A stretch of DNA of 7,044 bases, taken from NCBI GenBank assembly GCA_002469915.1, contig DKOG01000140.1:1-7044 (forward strand), read 5' to 3'. Shown piece by piece: positions 6,513 through 7,044 of the stretch. A program made the translations under genes and the position numbers. Position 1 is the stretch's first letter. Every line of letters begins with the position of its first letter. The DNA is from Bacteroidetes bacterium UBA7368. Lineage in GTDB: Bacteria > Bacteroidota > Rhodothermia > Rhodothermales > UBA10348. A model generated the notes under the pieces. That model worked only from the letters and a program-made list of their open reading frames with translations, had not been told where the DNA came from and did no database searches.

Positions 6513-6533
6513 CGGTGTGCGAGGTGCACATCG
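6513..6533 (+). other. hairpin in the leader of the lipoprotein gene
   Basis: CGGTGTGC (6513-6520) and GCACATCG (6526-6533) form an 8-bp stem containing one G-T wobble, closed by a 5-base GAGGT loop. It ends 38 bases before the lipoprotein ATG. The loop is purine-rich and resembles an anti-SD target, so a role in the 5' leader is possible. No ligand-binding RNA class was recognised. Confidence 0.3.
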
Positions 6534-6560
6534 AAAGTCAATTGTGAAGTTGAACGATGT

Positions 6561-6566
6561 GGAGGA
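6561..6566 (+). promoter_or_regulatory. strong Shine-Dalgarno for the lipoprotein gene
   Basis: GGAGGA lies five bases before ATG 6572. It fixes this start over the in-frame internal ATG at residue 22, which would leave too short a signal peptide. It also rules out the overlapping frame from 6490, which runs through this site. Confidence 0.75.
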
Positions 6567-6571
6567 TTATC

Positions 6572-7044
6572 ATGAAAACAACTACGACTTGTCGCGCGGT
6601 GCACTATCGCTGGACCGGATTTCGACACTGCTTAATGACGCTAACTCTGGCCGCTGGCATACTTTTGTCCGGTTGTGACACCACCGGTGCCAATGAAGAG
6701 GAAAACGTTATGGACGCCTTGACGTCCATTGAGCTGATTGAATCAATGGAAATGTCACCGTTACCAGCCGGTGAAAATGAGGATGTTCAGGAATACGTGT
6801 TGCGCGTAAAGCTCAAAAACGTGGAGGGCATCAAATATCCTGAGGCTATCAATCTGTTGGGAACTACGACGCATACGCCCAGCTCGCTAGTCTTTGACGA
6901 TGGGTCTGCTTTTGACGTTGTCGCAGGAGATTTGATTTTTACCGGAGTCGTCACGGAATCGTGCTCTGAAATCATGATTCCGGAAGGGTTGGGCGCCAAG
7001 GACATCATCAAAATTACACTGAGCTGCGAAGGCGATTTCATTTC
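6572..7044 (+). CDS. putative lipoprotein, 3' end outside window
   Basis: The frame is open for 157 codons to the window edge with no stop. It begins MKTTTTCRAVHYRWTGFRH, a long basic n-region, then a hydrophobic core (residues 20-32) and the lipobox L-S-G-C with the lipidated Cys at 35. The mature protein starts CDTTGANEEEN, an acidic linker, and continues as a predominantly beta-like domain. Residues around 110-127 read FDDGSAFDVVAGDLIFTG, close to the DDG...GD..AGDG.YT pattern found in extracellular Ig-like or anchor domains of bacterial surface proteins. C35 aside, Cys residues near 133 and 151 could form a disulfide. It is therefore probably membrane-anchored and facing the periplasm or cell surface. 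The gene is not obviously in the ppk2 operon: 153 bp and several hairpins separate them. Function is unknown; lipoprotein identity is well supported. Confidence 0.82.
   Translation, partial: MKTTTTCRAVHYRWTGFRHCLMTLTLAAGILLSGCDTTGANEEENVMDALTSIELIESMEMSPLPAGENEDVQEYVLRVKLKNVEGIKYPEAINLLGTTTHTPSSLVFDDGSAFDVVAGDLIFTGVVTESCSEIMIPEGLGAKDIIKITLSCEGDFI

Noticed and set aside
6173..6628. 151-codon open frame on the minus strand opposite the end of ppk2
   Set aside because: It is antisense to the strongly conserved ppk2 C-terminal motifs, and its translation shows no family features.
6490..6678. 62-codon plus-strand frame overlapping the lipoprotein start
   Set aside because: It is out of frame with the lipoprotein, whose GGAGGA site and lipobox are far better evidence, and it lacks its own ribosome binding site.

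Overview
The window looks like chromosomal DNA from a member of the Bacteroidota or its close relatives (Balneolota or Rhodothermota are plausible). The main evidence is a large secreted enzyme that ends in a type IX secretion (T9SS) type A sorting domain, a feature essentially limited to that superphylum. Its likely promoter also resembles the Bacteroidota -33/-7 type, and base composition is moderate. Some genes have clear Shine-Dalgarno sequences and others have none. No tRNA, rRNA, CRISPR array, insertion sequence or phage gene was seen.

Layout: (1) Bases 1-1046, plus strand: the 3' part of a PLP-dependent Cys/Met-metabolism enzyme, closest in its motifs to cystathionine beta-lyase; its first codons lie outside the window. 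(2) 1144-1533, plus strand: a small unrecognised membrane protein. (3) 1534-1823: a gap holding a 13-bp-stem hairpin and a 49-codon reading frame that has a good ribosome binding site but an in-frame TGA at codon 12. (4) 1824-4016, minus strand: a 730-residue exported vanadium-dependent haloperoxidase-like protein with a complete chloroperoxidase-type vanadate site and a T9SS tail. (5) 4017-4335: a divergent intergenic region with a candidate promoter, an inverted repeat over its -33 element, and three 13-bp tandem repeats. (6) 4336-5454 and 5480-6418, plus strand: an ACMSD-like amidohydrolase followed 25 bp later by a class I polyphosphate kinase 2, probably one transcript. (7) 6572 to the window end, plus strand: the N-terminal part of a lipoprotein with a strong Shine-Dalgarno sequence, preceded by hairpins.

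How the genes relate: no single pathway links them all. The lyase serves sulfur amino acid metabolism. The haloperoxidase acts outside the cell and stands alone on the minus strand. The amidohydrolase and PPK2 are the only pair whose spacing suggests co-expression, and no biochemical link between them is established. I found no convincing undescribed multi-gene system. The points most worth a second look are the secreted chloroperoxidase-like enzyme, the interrupted small reading frame and the short repeats in the divergent region.
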